A stretch of DNA of 32,982 nucleotides from the NCBI GenBank assembly GCA_002163245.1, contig MAAL01000058.1, positions 1 to 32,982 of the forward strand, written 5' to 3'. The notes below the pieces were generated by a model that saw nothing but the letters and a program-made list of their open reading frames with translations, searched no databases and was not told where the DNA came from. The stretch's first letter is position 1, and the number at the start of each line of letters is the position of its first letter. Positions 15,999-24,385 of this stretch are shown piece by piece. This DNA comes from Gammaproteobacteria bacterium 42_54_T18 (GTDB lineage: Bacteria; Pseudomonadota; Gammaproteobacteria; Pseudomonadales; Ketobacteraceae). A program made the translations under genes and the position numbers.

Positions 15999-16129
15999 TA
16001 AAGCATAATCACTTTTTTCTATTATCGCTCGTATATTTTCTAAAATCAGATCTTCGATGTGATCAAAACCCCGAAGTTAGCCGTTATAAACAGTACAAAT
16101 AATGCTCTTTGTGTTTAAAACCCCGATGA

Positions 16130-16993
16130 TTAGCCAATTTCCATAGCTTTTTTTTCAGATTTTAAACGACCATTTTTATCTTTAAAAACAATAATCTTTT
16201 CAACAGTTCCCGTTGTTTTAGCAGTAGCATACATAATAAAATAATCAGGGATGGATTGTTTTTTCTCAATTTCTTTAATTTTTCTTCTGAATTCTCTAAT
16301 AGGAGACTTCACACCAAACTTATTATATAAGTTCTCTAATCCTATTTCCCATTGTGTTTGATTGCCACAATGCTTTCTACAGAGTTCATACAGTCTTCTA
16401 TCGTATGGTGACCTTAATGAAAAATATTGAGTTGAATAAGTTAGTATTTGATTATTACTAACAGCATCAAAAAGAATAGAAGGTAATATTAATTCAACAT
16501 ACTTCATCCGACCTGTTTTTTCATCAGTAATTAAATCGTAATCACTAACAAAACTAAAACCCTTATCACGCTTAGAATCACCTTGTTTTGTCGTAGTGTA
16601 GACCGTTGTACCTGCTAACCTTTTTAAAGACTCTAAAACAGCTTTATACGATTTACCGTCAGTGTTTTTATTGGTGCTTTTCAAATAATCATACAAAGTT
16701 ACGTGTATCTTTTGCCCTATCGCTTGACCACGATTTTTAGCTTCTGCAATTTGACCAAAACAATATAGTAAAAGATCCTTATCGTGTATCGTTGCCCTGC
16801 CCTTTTCATTGGGGATTATTTCAATTGAAGCACCCGTTTTTTTATTATGATAAACATAAGAGTCTGTATCAACTTTTGAACTTATACTAAATAATGGAAA
16901 TTCCATTGATTGTGTGTCACCTTTCGGTGCTGCATCAATGATATTTGCGACAAATAATTCTAACTGTTCCGAGGAAACTAAATCAGAAGACAT
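16130..16993 (-). CDS. repA: Plasmid replication initiator, RPA family (PF10134-like)
   Basis: 287 residues with the conserved order of the replication initiator protein A family: FPLFSISSK, IEIIPNEKGRATIHDKDLLL, LLYCFGQIAEAKNRG, VTLYDYLKSTNKNTDGKSYK, LESLKRLAGTTVYTTTKQG, FSFVSDYDLI, VELILPSILFDAV, YFSLRSPYDRRLYELCRKHC and SPIREFRRKIKEIEK. These proteins are winged-helix iteron-binding initiators. It starts at ATG 16993, three nt after the upstream stop, with AGGAG about 10 nt before it, so it is translationally coupled to the small gene upstream. The stop lies directly beside the iteron array. RPA initiators are best known from alphaproteobacterial plasmids; a gammaproteobacterial relative with a parAB-x-repA order is consistent with the family. 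Confidence 0.88.
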   Translation of the reverse strand: MSSDLVSSEQLELFVANIIDAAPKGDTQSMEFPLFSISSKVDTDSYVYHNKKTGASIEIIPNEKGRATIHDKDLLLYCFGQIAEAKNRGQAIGQKIHVTLYDYLKSTNKNTDGKSYKAVLESLKRLAGTTVYTTTKQGDSKRDKGFSFVSDYDLITDEKTGRMKYVELILPSILFDAVSNNQILTYSTQYFSLRSPYDRRLYELCRKHCGNQTQWEIGLENLYNKFGVKSPIREFRRKIKEIEKKQSIPDYFIMYATAKTTGTVEKIIVFKDKNGRLKSEKKAMEIG

Positions 16994-16996
16994 AAT

Positions 16997-17377
16997 TTAC
17001 ACTCCTAACTGTTGACCGCTTGCTTTAAGCAAACGTTGTAAAATTGCTGTTCTAATTACCGAACTACGATCCGTTTTAGTATCTTCTTTTTCTTCTACAT
17101 ATTTAACCGTATCGTTAACCATTTTAAAAGTATCAGCAGTAATACTTAAATTAACAATCTTAGTCGTTCCTGCCTCAATAAACTCTTCTGCAATTAAATT
17201 ATGATAATTTTCTTTTTCAAAAAGTTCTTTTAGGATATCTTCAAACCAAGACAGTCTTTGTTTCTTGTTATATCCAGAATCCAAAAGGTTATCTTCAATT
17301 TTAGAGATCATTCGAATAGGAACTCTGACAGCCATTCTTTTCACTGGCTTAAGTGAATCGTTATTAGCTTTAATCAT
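16997..17377 (-). CDS. Small plasmid protein with two ribbon-helix-helix-like segments
   Basis: 126 residues between parB and repA. I do not recognise the family. Two segments each look like a strand followed by two helices: RMAVRVPIRMISKIEDNLLD...RLSWFEDILKELFE (residues 14-54) and IVNLSITADTFKMVNDTVKY...DRSSVIRTAILQRLL (residues 71-117). The second closely resembles CopG/Arc-type DNA-binding proteins. A tandem ribbon-helix-helix protein could bind an inverted repeat as a monomer. Position in the operon and coupling to repA (3-nt gap) suggest copy-number or par-rep control. The AACATAC/GTATGTT palindromes are candidate targets. It starts at ATG 17377, 10 nt after the parB stop. Confidence 0.65.
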   Translation of the reverse strand: MIKANNDSLKPVKRMAVRVPIRMISKIEDNLLDSGYNKKQRLSWFEDILKELFEKENYHNLIAEEFIEAGTTKIVNLSITADTFKMVNDTVKYVEEKEDTKTDRSSVIRTAILQRLLKASGQQLGV

Positions 17378-17387
17378 TTAAACCGCC

Positions 17388-18416
17388 CTACCCTTTTTTC
17401 AAAAAAGTAATCAAAGAATTAAAAGCAAGATTTAAGTCTTTTGATTTACTTAAATCTAAATTCTCTAAAACTGATTCAGCTTTAAATTCTTTAGTAACAG
17501 CACCAATTATTTTTTTCATAACATCAATATCAGCATCTTTACTAATTTTTATTGTTGGTTTTATTACAACTTTTTTAGCAACAACAATTCCTGATAACTT
17601 CGCTTTAAGTTCTTCATCGGATAATTGAGCGAGTGCCGCAGCTTTTTGTAGACCTTCAACTTTACCTTCTTCAATAGCTTTAATTAATGTATCAGTAGGA
17701 TATTTTATTATGACTAAATACCTTTGAGATTCAGCAACAGATAAACCAGAAACTTTTGCTAATTTTCTAACTGATATTTTTGATATTCCGTGACTACTAG
17801 CAATTAACTTTTCAAGTCTCATTGTTTTTTCAAACAATGTCATATCTTCACGATGAATATTTTCTTCCCATTGAAGAATATCAATTTCTTTTACTGTTAA
17901 TTTTTCTTCACTAATTCTTGAAGATATATATTCTTCACCCAACAATATATGAGTTAATAAACGTCTTTCACCAGATATAAGATGAAATACACTATCCTCT
18001 TGCCATACAACAATAGAATGTAATAAACGTTTAGGTGATTTAAGAACTGCAGCAAACTCAACAATTGAAGTGAAATCTCCAATTTGTTTACCTTTTAAAT
18101 TAAAATATTTTGTTACTTTTTCAACATACTCTTCAACCCAATCATAATCTTCTTCATTTTTTAAATAATTATTGATCGAAAATTTACTTTGTATTTCTCT
18201 AACTAAATTTATATCAATAGTTAGTTTTCTTGGATTGTCTTGATCTGTTTTAATGTGAGAAATAGGAAGGTTTTTTACTAATATATTTTTAACCTTACTA
18301 TCTAATTGTGAAGCCGTAGCAGAAGTCCATTTTTCACTATTACTAACCTCTGTATCTTTATCAATTGTACCTGTACCTGCACGACTATTGTTTTTTGCAC
18401 CAAATTTTTTAACCAC
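17388..18416 (-). CDS. parB: ParB-family centromere-binding partition protein
   Basis: 342 residues. N-terminal ParB/Srx domain with NILVKNLPISHI, IKTDQDNPRKLTID and the CTP-binding GERR motif in HLISGERRLLTHIL, followed by LQWEENIHREDMTLFEKTMR, the conserved ENxxREDL-type box. A helix-turn-helix follows (KISVRKLAKVSGLSVAESQR) and then a C-terminal dimerisation region. There is an unusual ~45-residue low-complexity N-terminus (KFGAKNNSRAGTGTIDKD...), likely including the ParA-stimulating segment. Translation starts at GTG 18416 with AGGA about 7 nt upstream. ParB spreads from parS by CTP-dependent clamping and drives ParA for plasmid segregation. A perfect 19-bp palindrome lies between parA and parB. 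Confidence 0.88.
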   Translation of the reverse strand: MVKKFGAKNNSRAGTGTIDKDTEVSNSEKWTSATASQLDSKVKNILVKNLPISHIKTDQDNPRKLTIDINLVREIQSKFSINNYLKNEEDYDWVEEYVEKVTKYFNLKGKQIGDFTSIVEFAAVLKSPKRLLHSIVVWQEDSVFHLISGERRLLTHILLGEEYISSRISEEKLTVKEIDILQWEENIHREDMTLFEKTMRLEKLIASSHGISKISVRKLAKVSGLSVAESQRYLVIIKYPTDTLIKAIEEGKVEGLQKAAALAQLSDEELKAKLSGIVVAKKVVIKPTIKISKDADIDVMKKIIGAVTKEFKAESVLENLDLSKSKDLNLAFNSLITFLKKG

Positions 18417-18428
18417 AATATTTCCTTA

Positions 18429-18447
18429 GTGTCTCCAGTGGAGACAC
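18429..18447. promoter_or_regulatory. Candidate parS site 1 (19-bp palindrome)
   Basis: GTGTCTCCA-G-TGGAGACAC, perfect 9-bp arms around one base, lies in the 32-bp gap between parA and parB. The same 19 bp, with T at the centre, forms the heart of a larger palindrome upstream of the operon (19512-19546). Two copies flanking parA are typical of plasmid centromeres. It differs from the chromosomal parS consensus TGTTTCACGTGAAACA. Confidence 0.7.
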
Positions 18448-18448
18448 C

Positions 18449-19396
18449 TTACTTTGCTAATTTTGAATTAAGTTCTTTTTCGCCAAATATTTCACTCAAA
18501 AGGTATTTACATAAACTTTCACTGTGTTTTAAAGCAGTGTGATGTTTACTTATTTGAAATATTGATTTTGGATCTATGCCTTTGAGGTCCCTTTCGGGAA
18601 AGGCGACAGAATTAGGAAGATACAAGTCTCTTGGAAGCATTATAGAGCTTAAACTTTCGTGAAGCATATCAAGAGTACCTTTATGAAGTTTTGTGCTTAT
18701 TTTAACTTTATTAGGTACTAATCCTATTAACTTTAATTGCTCATCATCATCTCTTGAAAAATTATCAGATTGAATAACTTGAATCATCGCATTGATGCCT
18801 TGCATTGATTTCTCTTCTGGTTCAAAAGGAATTACAGCGTGAGTTGCACAGCGAATCGCAGATCTAAAAACGGGATTTCTTGAAGGTCCAGTATCAAGCA
18901 CTACAAGATCATATTCTCCACCGACAAATTCATTAAACAAAACTTCTTTAAGTCTGTGTATAACTTTCGCTTCAATTTTCCCTGACTCATTAGAAAATTC
19001 TGTGTTGATTTTTTCTAATAGAGCAGGGTGTCCAAGTAGACAATCCACCTTACCATTAAAGCCATTTTTAGGATTAACAAAGGTTTCGTATGCTAAAATT
19101 TCTTTACCATAAAAAGTATCTGCAATTGTAGAACGTTGTTCAATTCCGTCATAATCTTCATCCCCTTCAATCCAATCAGGATGTATAGGAGGAAGCTGAC
19201 CACCAGTAGATTGAGGTGAACTTTCCATTCCAACCCAATAATCAGAACTGTTACATTGCATATCGAGGTCAACGATTAAAACATTCATATTTGCTTTTAT
19301 AGAAGCATATTCAGCAATAATTGAGGAAAGGAGCGATTTTCCTACCCCACCTTTTTGCTGAAATATTCCTAGTATATTGGGGTTCTTCGTTTGCAT
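18449..19396 (-). CDS. parA: ParA-family partition ATPase
   Basis: 315 residues. The deviant Walker A motif KGGVGKSLLSS is near residue 15, followed by VLIVDLDMQCNSSDYW (A' box) and DLVVLDTGPSRNPVFR (Walker B with catalytic region); VIPFEPEEKSMQGINAMI matches the ParA C-terminal core. There is no N-terminal helix-turn-helix domain, unlike P1 or F ParA/SopA, so operon repression must come from another protein. It starts at ATG 19396 (MQTKNPNILGIFQQ). First gene of the minus-strand par-rep operon. ParA forms nucleoid-bound gradients that move ParB-parS complexes. Confidence 0.9.
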   Translation of the reverse strand: MQTKNPNILGIFQQKGGVGKSLLSSIIAEYASIKANMNVLIVDLDMQCNSSDYWVGMESSPQSTGGQLPPIHPDWIEGDEDYDGIEQRSTIADTFYGKEILAYETFVNPKNGFNGKVDCLLGHPALLEKINTEFSNESGKIEAKVIHRLKEVLFNEFVGGEYDLVVLDTGPSRNPVFRSAIRCATHAVIPFEPEEKSMQGINAMIQVIQSDNFSRDDDEQLKLIGLVPNKVKISTKLHKGTLDMLHESLSSIMLPRDLYLPNSVAFPERDLKGIDPKSIFQISKHHTALKHSESLCKYLLSEIFGEKELNSKLAK

Positions 19397-19416
19397 TTTA
19401 TAACATCCAAGTAAAA

Positions 19417-19456
19417 AACATACAGCTATAGTATACGTATGTTATTGATGGGTCAA
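19417..19456 (-). promoter_or_regulatory. parA operon promoter with overlapping inverted repeat
   Basis: On the minus strand TTGACC (19456-19451) is followed after exactly 17 bp by TACTAT (19433-19428). Half-sites AACATAC (19417-19423) and GTATGTT (19437-19443) form an inverted repeat straddling the -10 box, so a bound protein would repress par-rep transcription. The same half-sites form a tight palindrome in the origin at 15978-15998. Confidence 0.6.
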
Positions 19457-19511
19457 CTGTAGTTTTTTATGAATAATTCATAAATAAAGGGATGTAGCTT
19501 GATTAGAATCA

Positions 19512-19546
19512 ACTTATAGGTGTCTCCATTGGAGACACCTATAAGT
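19512..19546. promoter_or_regulatory. Candidate parS site 2 (35-bp perfect palindrome)
   Basis: Perfect 17-bp arms, ACTTATAGGTGTCTCCA and its complement, flank a single T. The inner 19 bp match the site between parA and parB. It lies about 60 bp upstream of the parA -35 box and 25 bp from the IS3 insertion, which just missed it. Confidence 0.75.
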
Positions 19547-19644
19547 GCCTCGTGACGAGATACTAAATAAGTGTAGTGGTACAGTGATTTTGGCCACCTA
19601 ATTAGAGGTGCTATCATGCCCCTCATCAAACTTTAGGTGACACC

Positions 19645-19974
19645 ATGACAAAAAGAACAAGACCCAATTTCGCTCCCGAATTCAGACTTGAATGTGCTCA
19701 GTTAGTCGTTGATAAAGGTTACTCAGTTATTGAAGCTTCACAAGCAATGAATGTGGGTAAATCATCACTCGATAAATGGGTTCGTCAGTTAAAAGGTGAA
19801 CGTAATGGCATCACAAGTAAAGCAACACCATTAACACCAGATCAACTAGAAATTCGTGAACTAAAAAAACGTATTGCCAGCATTGAAGAAGAAAAGGAAA
19901 TTCTAAAAAAGGCCGTGGTGATATCAAGGGGTAGCGCAACACAGTGTTTAATCATATCAGTCGGAGTTGAATAG
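19645..19974 (+). CDS. IS3-family OrfA
   Basis: 109 residues with an N-terminal helix-turn-helix (FAPEFRLECAQLVVDKGYSV, then IEASQAMNVGKSSLDKWVRQ) and a leucine-zipper-like end (IRELKKRIASIEEEKEILKK). OrfA binds the IS ends and controls transposition. A slippery A-AAA-AAG run (about 19904-19911) is where the -1 frameshift to OrfAB would occur, but the -1 frame closes at TAG 19932-19934. The final ~18 residues (VVISRGSATQC...) do not resemble the usual OrfA end, so the orfA/orfB junction looks altered. Confidence 0.8.
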   Translation: MTKRTRPNFAPEFRLECAQLVVDKGYSVIEASQAMNVGKSSLDKWVRQLKGERNGITSKATPLTPDQLEIRELKKRIASIEEEKEILKKAVVISRGSATQCLIISVGVE

Positions 19975-21010
19975 GTCAGTATTCATCTAGGACGTTCATT
20001 CAACTTTTTCGAAATACACCGCAGCAGCTATAAGTATTGGGCAAATCAAGCTAGAAGCATTAAACCAGAAGAGCTTAAAGCACTTGTTATGGTGAAAAGC
20101 ATTTACGCGGAAAGTAATAGCTACGCTGGTGCTAGAACAATTGCAGGTATTGCTACCACAAGAGGCTTACCATTAAGCCGTTATGTAGCGACTCGCTTGA
20201 TGAAAGAGCAAGGCCTAGTGAGTTGTCAGCTCGCTAGCCACAAATACAAGAAAGCAACGCAAGCGCATGTTGCGATACCTAATACATTAGAGCGTCAATT
20301 TGCAGTAACTCAGCCCGATCAAGTTTGGTGTGGAGATATTACGTTTAGTGTGCCCGGAGTTCAGCACTAGCATGGAATGCTTTAATGAACCACGAGTCTA
20401 TCTGGAATACATGAGCAAAGCGGCAGGAGCCAAACTGTTTATGACACTATCTGGTTGTGCAGATAGTTGAGTCTGGGCGGCAGTGACTTATCGTATGCTG
20501 ATAAGGTGATGGAACTCGCTGACAACGGGGAGTGAGGCGAATTCGTTACGCCAAGATGCTCTTCTAGACTAAGTATTGGACGGATGAAGAACATGAACCG
20601 ATTAACCCGCATCTATGGGCTGTAATGTCGCCACTGCCTACACGAATTTACAGGCAGTATGATGTGGTAATAACGCTATAGGTAGCAATGTTATTACCAA
20701 TTTGATAAGTAATATATACGTGCTTATCAATGGATGAACGTTTATATCACAATTCTGCGTTTAAGCATCATCACCTTACAGAATGATAAGGTTAAAGACT
20801 GCGAACGGCATCCACCCCAATATGTTTGAGTTCAGATAGGTAAACCGGGGAAGGTTTGTTTGAATGATAAGGGAGCACGACCCCGATGACAAACAAGCTG
20901 GCGGAGCGTTCGTAGTAGTCTGAGATGGGGAAAGCCCATTACATGGCGAAGGGACGCAGTTTAATTGATTTGCGTAAGCAAATTACCTGACCTTAATGGG
21001 GTGAAGACCT

Positions 21011-22468
21011 TTGATAATCAGCGAACTGCAACGTAAATTAGCAACATGGACAGCAACCGATAAAGCGCGTCGCGTTAATCGATTGTTGCGCCTGATCAGT
21101 CACCCGCAATGGCTTTGCCAAGCGGCTGAAGTAACACTTTCCGCAAAAGGCGCTAAAACGCCGGGCGTTGATGGGATCACTAAAGTTCACTTACAGGCCA
21201 AGTTGACTGATTATTTAGATGAAATCAGAAATGATTTACTCTCAGGTAATTATCAACCAATGCCTGCCAGACGAATTTATATTCCTAAAGCGAATGGAAA
21301 GCAGCGCCCTTTAGGTATACCCACCTTAAGAGACAGAATAGTCCAACGTGCCATGCTCATGGCAATGGAGCCGATATGGGAAAATGATTTTCATTCATTA
21401 TCCTATGGTTTTAGACCTGAGCGCAGTGTTCATCATGCGATTCGTACAGTTAAGTTACAACTAACTGATACCAATATTCCACGGGGACGCTGGGTAGTTG
21501 AAGGAGATTTATCAAGCTATTTTGATACGGTTCACCATCAACTACTCATGACATGTGTACGTAAACGGATCAATTGCAGACGATTTAATGAATTGCTTTG
21601 GCGATTTATCAAGGCGGGACATATTGAACGTAACCTATTCTGTGCAACAAGCGAAGGTGTTCCACAAGGAGGCGTAATTTCTCCATTGCTGTCAAATATC
21701 ATGCTGAATGAATTCGACCAGTACTTGGACAAATGTTACTTGAGTAAGAAAGTACGTAAAGACCGCTGGTACTGGAACCGTACTATCCAAGATAAACGCA
21801 AAATTGCGCTAGAGGAAAAGAGACAATGGAAACCTGCGGTTGCTTATTGTCGTTATGCCGATGATTTTCTTGTGATTGTCAAAGGTAATAAACAGCAAGC
21901 AGAAGTGATACGCGATCAATGTCGAAACTTCCTTGAAGGTAAGCTAAAACTCACACTCAATATGGAGAAAACCCATATTACGCATGTGGATGATGGTTTT
22001 ATCCTCCTTGGGCATAGGCTCATAAGAAAACGTGGTCCTAAAGGTAATATGCGTGTGGTGTCTGGTATTCCACATGGTAAAGCTAAAGCATTTTCTCATT
22101 CATTGAGCCAAGCTTTATCTAGTGATCACAGTTGTAGTAAGGTTGACAAGGTTGAACAACTCAGTCGAAAACTTAAGGGCTGGGCACAATTTTATCGACA
22201 TACTGATTATACCGCAAAAGTTTACAGCAAAATTGATCGTATCGTTTTCTGGAAACTTGCTAAGTGGTTGGCTAGGAAATATCGTAGCTCTATTAAGTCG
22301 TTAATGATGAAATGGATCAAACGCCCGACACCAAATCAGGCTAAGACTTGGGTACTGTTTGGTAAAAGCAATCGAGGTGATTTATGTGGTGCATCACTGT
22401 TTAGGTTAGTGAGTAGCCCTAAATTACCATTTCGTTGGCGATTACCTGAATCAAACCCCCTACCTTAG
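21011..22468 (+). CDS. Group II intron reverse transcriptase/maturase
   Basis: 485 residues. RT blocks are visible: NRLLRLISHPQWLCQAAEVT (RT0), KTPGVDGIT, RRIYIPKANGKQRPLGIPTL (RT2), MEPIWENDFHSLSYGFRPER (RT2a-3), GDLSSYFDTVHH (RT3), SEGVPQGGVISPLLSNIML (RT4), CRYADDFLVIV with the YADD catalytic site (RT5), then EKTHITHVDDGFILLGHRL (RT6-7) and the maturase X domain (LKGWAQFYRHTDYTAKVYSK). No HNH endonuclease domain follows, so mobility would rely on priming at replication forks or nicks. The probable start is TTG 21011 with GGGGTGAAG 5-10 nt before it; the next start codons would cut into the RT0 region. The protein assists splicing and retrotransposition of its own intron. Confidence 0.92.
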   Translation: MIISELQRKLATWTATDKARRVNRLLRLISHPQWLCQAAEVTLSAKGAKTPGVDGITKVHLQAKLTDYLDEIRNDLLSGNYQPMPARRIYIPKANGKQRPLGIPTLRDRIVQRAMLMAMEPIWENDFHSLSYGFRPERSVHHAIRTVKLQLTDTNIPRGRWVVEGDLSSYFDTVHHQLLMTCVRKRINCRRFNELLWRFIKAGHIERNLFCATSEGVPQGGVISPLLSNIMLNEFDQYLDKCYLSKKVRKDRWYWNRTIQDKRKIALEEKRQWKPAVAYCRYADDFLVIVKGNKQQAEVIRDQCRNFLEGKLKLTLNMEKTHITHVDDGFILLGHRLIRKRGPKGNMRVVSGIPHGKAKAFSHSLSQALSSDHSCSKVDKVEQLSRKLKGWAQFYRHTDYTAKVYSKIDRIVFWKLAKWLARKYRSSIKSLMMKWIKRPTPNQAKTWVLFGKSNRGDLCGASLFRLVSSPKLPFRWRLPESNPLP

Positions 22469-22540
22469 AGATGAAATTAGGAATACTGTCACGTCTCGCT
22501 ATAGTGATGTTGCAATGGCTGTTAGCCACAATTGAGCGGA

Positions 22541-22574
22541 GAGCCGTATGCGCTGAAAGGCGCACGTACGGTTC
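22541..22574 (+). ncRNA. Group II intron domain V
   Basis: The 34-nt hairpin GAGCCGTATGCG...GAAA...CGCACGTACGGTTC is the catalytic heart of the ribozyme: lower helix GAGCCGTA/TACGGTTC, the bulge, and a GAAA-capped upper helix. It starts 72 nt after the RT stop codon; domain VI follows to 22625. Confidence 0.92.
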
Positions 22575-22597
22575 GGGGAGGAGAAGCAGAGAAATAG

Positions 22598-23068
<471 letters not shown>

Positions 23069-23112
23069 TGACTTGAATACAAATCCGTGGCCAAAATTAG
23101 TTGACCACTACA

Positions 23113-23589
23113 AAGATTAAACTTTATAGTTGAAAAGAAAATTAGATGTTTTACTAGTGAGGAAGTATATAAAATATTTAAAAAAAGGAGTAGGGGATTT
23201 ATTCGCTTTTATTGTTTATTCAAGTTTAACAAAGTCCCTTAAATATTCGTAAAATTTAAAGGGGGGGGGGGGAGGAATTAGCTATCGACATTAATTTTGA
23301 TAGTGTGGTCATACGATGAACAATAGTATTGTAAGTCAGTTGAGACTCACACATTGACGACATGTAATCTTTGATACTTATTTGAGTTATTTATGCGTTA
23401 GCCGTTAATCCGGGTAATCATTCACAAAACAAAAATAACTGCCCATTGTCCTATAGGACAAAGAAAGCGAGTGAGTGCTGTTTATATCCAAGGGTTATCC
23501 ACTTAGCCCAACCTATGTCAATATGTAGTAATGACAAAAAGTTAAAATTTTCAAAAATAGGGTATCGATTACCCCCCAAATTGGTATCA
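23113..23589. other. Spacer with a 12-G homopolymer
   Basis: No gene is supported. At 23261-23272 there is a run of 12 G in otherwise very AT-rich sequence, directly after AAATTTAAA. Open frames over 23451-23672 look random. Confidence 0.4.
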
Positions 23590-24278
23590 ATTGCTTTCAC
23601 GATGATCAAGCCTGTCTGAGTTACATCTATAAAATTAGTTGGCCAAGTGGCTTTATCTGGACTCGGTGTCATATAAATAAAACGCCATATAATTTTAAAA
23701 TGGAACGCTAAAATGCGCGGCTTGTCGTAAAGAAATTTCAGTTACTTCAGGTACAACTTTTAATAAAACTAGAACCTCACTCAAAAAGTGGATGGTGCTA
23801 TTTTCTATATTACAAATCAAAAAAATGGTGTTAGTGCATTAGGAGTACATCGTTTACTTGGGTTTTGAAGTTACCAAACATCTTGGACTTTATTGCATAA
23901 GCTATGCTCGGCAATGGTTAATCTAGAAAGAGAAAACTATCAGGGCTTGTTGAAATTGATGAAACTTTTATTGGTGGTGTTATACCAAAGAAAAAAAGTT
24001 AATTAAAAGCGTTGTTCTTGTAGCCGTAGAGTTACTTGAACCTAAAGGTTTTGGTCTGATCCGTTTAAGTCATTTCCCTGCGGCAACAAAAGAGAATATT
24101 AAACAGTTCACTTGGGATCAGATATTGTTGCACATATAACAATGCCAGGTGTCAATATAATAGAGTGGTTTCATTATTAAAAATGATGGCATACCAAGGA
24201 GCAATACAAGAAAAGAGTTCAGAGTACTACCTTGATGAATATATCTTCAGGTTTAATCGCAGAAAAGTCGAATGCTGA
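23590..24278 (+). pseudogene. IS1595/ISXO2-like transposase, decayed
   Basis: Homology to the ISXO2-type transposase can be followed through several frames: DDQACLSYIYKISWPSGF and TRCHINK (N-terminal zinc ribbon, first Cys lost), then KCAACRKEISVTSGTTFNKT and SLKKWMVLFSILQIKK. After a shift come NGVSALGVHRLLGF, a TGA, SYQTSWTLLHKLCSAMVN, then GLVEIDETFIGG with catalytic Asp residues, SVVLVAVELLEPKGFGLIRL and, at the end, YYLDEYIFRFNRRKVEC. At least three frameshifts and several stops separate these pieces. Dead copy; terminal repeats were not located. Confidence 0.8.
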
Positions 24279-24385
24279 GTAGGCAATAAAGACTGCTCCA
24301 CTAACTTATGAGAATAAAAAATATAACCACTACATCTGTGGTCAAAAGGAAGTCCCTATATATCCTCATAGTTACTCATTGGTTA

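Larger units (their letters stand above)
15735..16127 (+). repeat. Replication origin: array of ten 17-bp iterons
   Basis: The consensus GTGWTYAAAACCCCGAT occurs at 15735, 15757, 15779 (degenerate), 15791, 15813, 15836, 15859, 15938, 16059 and 16111, all in the same direction. Spacing in the first block is 22-23 bp, two helical turns, with one copy (15791) shifted by 12 bp. The array ends 2 bp past the repA stop codon. Between copies 8 and 9 lies an AT-rich stretch (about 15960-16050) suited to strand opening. Iterons are bound by the plasmid initiator, which both starts replication and limits copy number by handcuffing. These are directly visible; the role follows from the adjacent initiator gene. 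Confidence 0.88.

Noticed and set aside
23451-23672. 73-codon minus-strand frame
   Set aside because: It overlaps the plus-strand start of the ISXO2-like relic and lacks coding features.
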